Shown here: piece after piece, positions 60,770-64,000 of the stretch
Numbering within the stretch: the first letter of the stretch is position 1
Layout of the letters: each line of letters opens with the position of its first letter
Source of the DNA: Ricordea florida
Lineage: Eukaryota > Cnidaria > Anthozoa > Corallimorpharia > Ricordeidae
Assembly (NCBI GenBank): GCA_949710005.1
Contig: OX453273.1
Span: 37,846,538-37,910,537, forward strand
Length of the DNA stretch: 64,000 nt
Direction of reading: 5' to 3'
Position numbers and translations under genes: made by a program
The notes under the pieces: generated by a model
Databases searched by the model: none
Seen by the model: the letters and a program-made list of their open reading frames with translations, nothing else
What the model was told of the DNA's origin: nothing

Positions 60770-62422
60770 TCAAAATTGAACTGATGGCCGTTCTGGATCT
60801 TCGTTTACGAAAACATTAACGTTTTGAATTTGGCAAGAGTTGAACATGCTGCCGCTTCCAAGGATTTGAAATGGTAAATTTTGCTGTATCTGTTGCTGCT
60901 GGAACGGCTGTGTAGTTGGCTTATTTGCTGCAGTAACAACCGACATTTGGAGTGGTTCTGGGGGACTGACAAGCGATCCATCCTGTAACGATGGGTTCGA
61001 AGTGCTTTGCGAGGAACAGGCCACGGACAAGACATCCGAACACTGGCGAAGTTGACTTGACGAAGGCCTCGTGTTGTAGTGCTTGATGCTCTCTTCGCTG
61101 CGGTGACCTGATATATTCATTATGTGACGGGAGGATATCTGGGCATCTGACCACAAGGTGATGGCTGTGGCTCTCACAGAATGATTGGTGTAGATCTGCG
61201 ATAATGCGGCTTCCTTGGAGATGTCTTTCATCATACTCTGGAGCTTGTTTACCCCAAGCGGTCTGTTTTCATACCAGACAACGTCAGACTCTTCAGCTCC
61301 TTTTCGTTTCGGATACTGAAAGAAAGCTTCACAGCTGACATTTCTTTTCGAAATGTACTTCTTTAGGCACGATAATCCGTCCAGGTTGGGGTCGCTGGAA
61401 GTTTGGTACATTCGCCCAAATTTTTGCGAACTCTGCACGTCAACAATTCCGCCGGGATGGTTCTTGGTTGCTTCGTCGAAATTCATGCGAGCGTACGGAC
61501 GGCAATCCTTATCTACTTCGAACACAAAGCTGTCAGCACGGAGTTCGCGTTGACCCTCTCGGCCTCTTCTACACCAGTAGAGGGAAGTGTTAAACCACAC
61601 GTTGCGTAGGAGGCCAAGCGGAGTAGCGCCATGAATTACGCCTGAAGCACTTAGCTTTCGGAGATCTCCTGGAGGTATGGCTGGCTTATGTTTTATGTTC
61701 TCTTTGCCGTCCTTCTTCTGGACCTTAATTTTGGAATTTAGCATTTTATTAGACAACTGAAAGGCTTCACCTTTTGTTATTTTTATGCCTCTATTGTGTG
61801 GAGGGTTGTTTAAGAACCTTTCAATTGCATTTCTTATGGCTAGTAATGATGAGCGACTGTATAATTCGCCATCCTTCGCCCGGGCTTCGGCATAAAATCG
61901 CCGCAAAACCACGTTTAACTCCTCGTCACTAAGCTCGGAAAGCTTTTTATCCACCCCTCTGTCATTGCACCAGTCTGAAAAAAAATACAGTGAGCTTATT
62001 TTTTATTCACACAGAACACTTAAGTTTACTCGTTTTGAATTGTTTATGTGCCGTTCAGCCATTTTGTTTATCGTTGCAGTGTATATGTTTCTAGCTTGTT
62101 ACTTAAATTGTTGCAAATGTACAGAGAATTATAATAAAAGACTTTCAGTTGAAAAATTTTGATTTTTCATTGTTTTGCGCTTACCTTTAAATAGTTTCAC
62201 TCCCCATTTTGTTGCGTTCTTGGTGGCTTGTGTCTCTGCACGGTCAACGATAACGTCGAGGTCGTCCTCCGATAGCTCGACAAAACGCGACTTCTCGACT
62301 GTTTTCGCTTCTTCTTCTTCTTTATTTGTTATACTCATCTCAGCATCAAAACTTTCTGCTGATTCGTAGAGGACTCCATCATAAATTTCGGTAAAGAATT
62401 TGTTTTTCGCCATCTCTAACAA
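60770..62422 (-). CDS. Crypton-type tyrosine recombinase (DUF3504-like), two exons
   Basis: Exon 1 is 62422-62185 (or from Met at 62413), exon 2 is 61973-60770; donor gtaagc and acceptor ttttcag join in phase at an Asp codon, giving about 476 aa. The amino part (LSEDDLDVIVDRAETQ, LSELSDEELNVVLRRFYAEAR) is the SAM-like DNA-binding region of Crypton/DUF3504 proteins. The catalytic end has NHSVRAT (His-x-x-Arg), SGHRSE and SIKHYNT, where the Tyr is the expected nucleophile. A Ser/Gln-rich tail follows. It could be an active Crypton or a domesticated gene like those in vertebrates. No clear element ends were found, as is normal for Cryptons. Confidence 0.8.
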
Positions 62423-62429
62423 GAATGTC

Positions 62430-62545
62430 GATTAGAGGTTATGTGGCGAAAAACAATAATACACCCTTTTTCTATGTTTTATACTCTGATAAAACATGGG
62501 TTTTTGACCAATCAGAGCGCGCGTAGGGTCCTATCTATGTTATAA

Positions 62546-62588
<43 letters not shown>

Positions 62589-62590
62589 TA
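62430..62590. repeat. MITE-like end and (TA)n tract
   Basis: Holds a TTTTGACCAATCAGAGCGCG phrase also seen, inverted, near 6820 and 7500 (GCGCTCTGATTGGCTAC), then a (TA)n microsatellite at 62541-62590. Confidence 0.55.
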
Positions 62591-63862
62591 ACTAGAAATA
62601 CGACTCCCGCAAAAACCTCGCGAAGCTAGTTTTTGAAGAAGTCACAATGCTTTTATATTTTATTCTTTATCTTATATTTTATTTTTTATATCAGCGTAAT
62701 CCCCATTATTTTATTTGTTATGCTGTGTTTGGTACACAATTAGTGACACCTGGTGCAAATTACATTATCAGTATACCGCTCAACACAGTGCTTAAAAATT
62801 GTGCTATTTTTGGTTGTGCTATTTTTAGGTCATATCATAAAAACAGTACATGTAAGAAAGAGTTATTGAAATCTAAATATGTTCAAAAAGATTGCTGCAC
62901 TACATACTCCTGTAAAAAAATAATGTGAAATCAACATCAATCAGTCAAAAGTATATACCACATGAAAGTTTAATTGTGCTGTTACAGAAACAGGCAAAAT
63001 ATCCATACCCAACAAGAGAAGATTATATTATTTTGAATATATGCAAATTTCTATTATAAAAACTGCAGAAGAAAGATTTGATATAAGGATGGCATTTCAT
63101 CGAAAAAGTCATGGCAGCCAGAGGTATTGAACTGTAACCAATGACATATAGTAATGAGAAGCACTATCATTATATTATTATCATTATTATTATCATTACT
63201 ATTATTATTACTGGTATTGATATTATTACTATTGTTATATTTTTTTACGTTTAACATAATATATTTTTATGGGGTGGGATGCATGTCCTAACCTTTGTAA
63301 AGGTATTGTTACTCTACTACTACAAGCAATACAAAAATCTTCTTAATTAATAGGCTTTCCATCAGAGGTGGTAGTAATCAAAACAGCTCCAAACAATACC
63401 ATTTCTTCTTAAAGGCTTAGAATCTAGTGCAGTCATTTGTCTATAAAGTTTGTGTGGAAAATCATTATTGAAAACTTGAAACACTTGTTACTACATACAG
63501 CACACTTGCAATGAATATGTGAGAAAGATCGTAAACATTTTGGCATTACAAACTTTATTTTATTCTTTATAAAGTTTTTCCAACGTAAAACATTAACTGT
63601 ATATTGTAGTTGTTATTAAATATTGATATTTGACATCATAAAAATGAAGTAAACAGCAGAAAGTAACAAGGTTAATATCTGAATTACCGCTTGAATTAAC
63701 ATTCCATTTGTGGGAAATGGGCCAGGTTTCTAGATTGCAATATTATCAGGGAGGGGGGGGGGGGGCGGGGTCCTTGAACTCTAAGGTAAAACTGACCCAT
63801 TGTGAAAAGACTATGAAACTTGTTGTCTTTACGTAATATTATTGAAACCTTTCAATCAGAGA

Positions 63863-63904
<42 letters not shown>

Positions 63905-64000
63905 CAAAGAGAAATACTACTCAGAAGTAAGTTATAACATTTGCTTTATTTTCAAATGATCGCATTGATCACTGATGATAGCAGAACCAGTACTTTATAG
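62591..64000 (-). mobile_element. Repeat family copy F (runs off the window)
   Basis: Begins CTAGAAATACGACTCCCGC like copy B and follows it closely, but lacks about 650 bp corresponding to 39670-40330 of copy B. Includes poly-G at 63749-63763 and (TA)n at 63867-63902. The far end lies outside the window. Confidence 0.8.

Overview
The window is animal nuclear DNA, most likely from an anthozoan cnidarian such as a stony coral. It is AT-rich and holds a five-exon host gene with GT-AG introns in consistent phase, a tRNA-derived SINE, LINE fragments, microsatellites and nested transposons. The organism call is an inference from gene style and repeat content; no sequence search was possible.

Layout. 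1-5509: 3' part of a host gene on + for a large type I membrane protein (FG-GAP-like repeats, cysteine-rich module, fibronectin-III-like repeats, a GPS-like motif, Calx-beta-like domain, one membrane segment). 5510-8474: repeats, large palindromes, a LINE tail and a uracil-DNA-glycosylase-like remnant. 8480-31301: Polinton 1 (Maverick/adintovirus-like), with 255-bp inverted termini that look identical and 5-bp target duplications. Two later transposons broke it: a 2.8-kb repeat at 14670-17425 and a 5.4-kb two-gene DNA transposon at 22122-27557 that splits DNA polymerase B. 31302-38869: LINE, SINE and a decayed fibronectin-III gene on -. 38870-42600: copies of the 2.8-3.1-kb repeat family. 43291-58496: Polinton 2, apparently intact, inserted inside another copy of that family. 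60275-62422: a large palindrome and a two-exon Crypton-type tyrosine recombinase gene. 62591-64000: a further copy of the repeat family.

The two Polintons share a collinear core on -: 525-aa protein, coil/membrane protein, coiled-coil membrane protein, three small membrane proteins, a 170-184-aa conserved protein, packaging ATPase and major capsid protein, with a retroviral-type integrase on + facing the polymerase. Core proteins look roughly 80-90% identical by eye. Their polymerases, terminal inverted repeats and left-end genes are different. This is a mosaic: one virion and integration module joined to two different replication modules. A TTTAAAGATT box lies about 17-26 bp upstream of many start codons in both elements and is the best candidate for an element-specific promoter. 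No adenain-like maturation protease was recognised in either element.

Polinton 2 also carries short GC-rich insertions inside and between genes that Polinton 1 lacks. The repeat family that hosts Polinton 2 also has a copy inside Polinton 1, which orders the events: that family was active both before and after the Polinton insertions.
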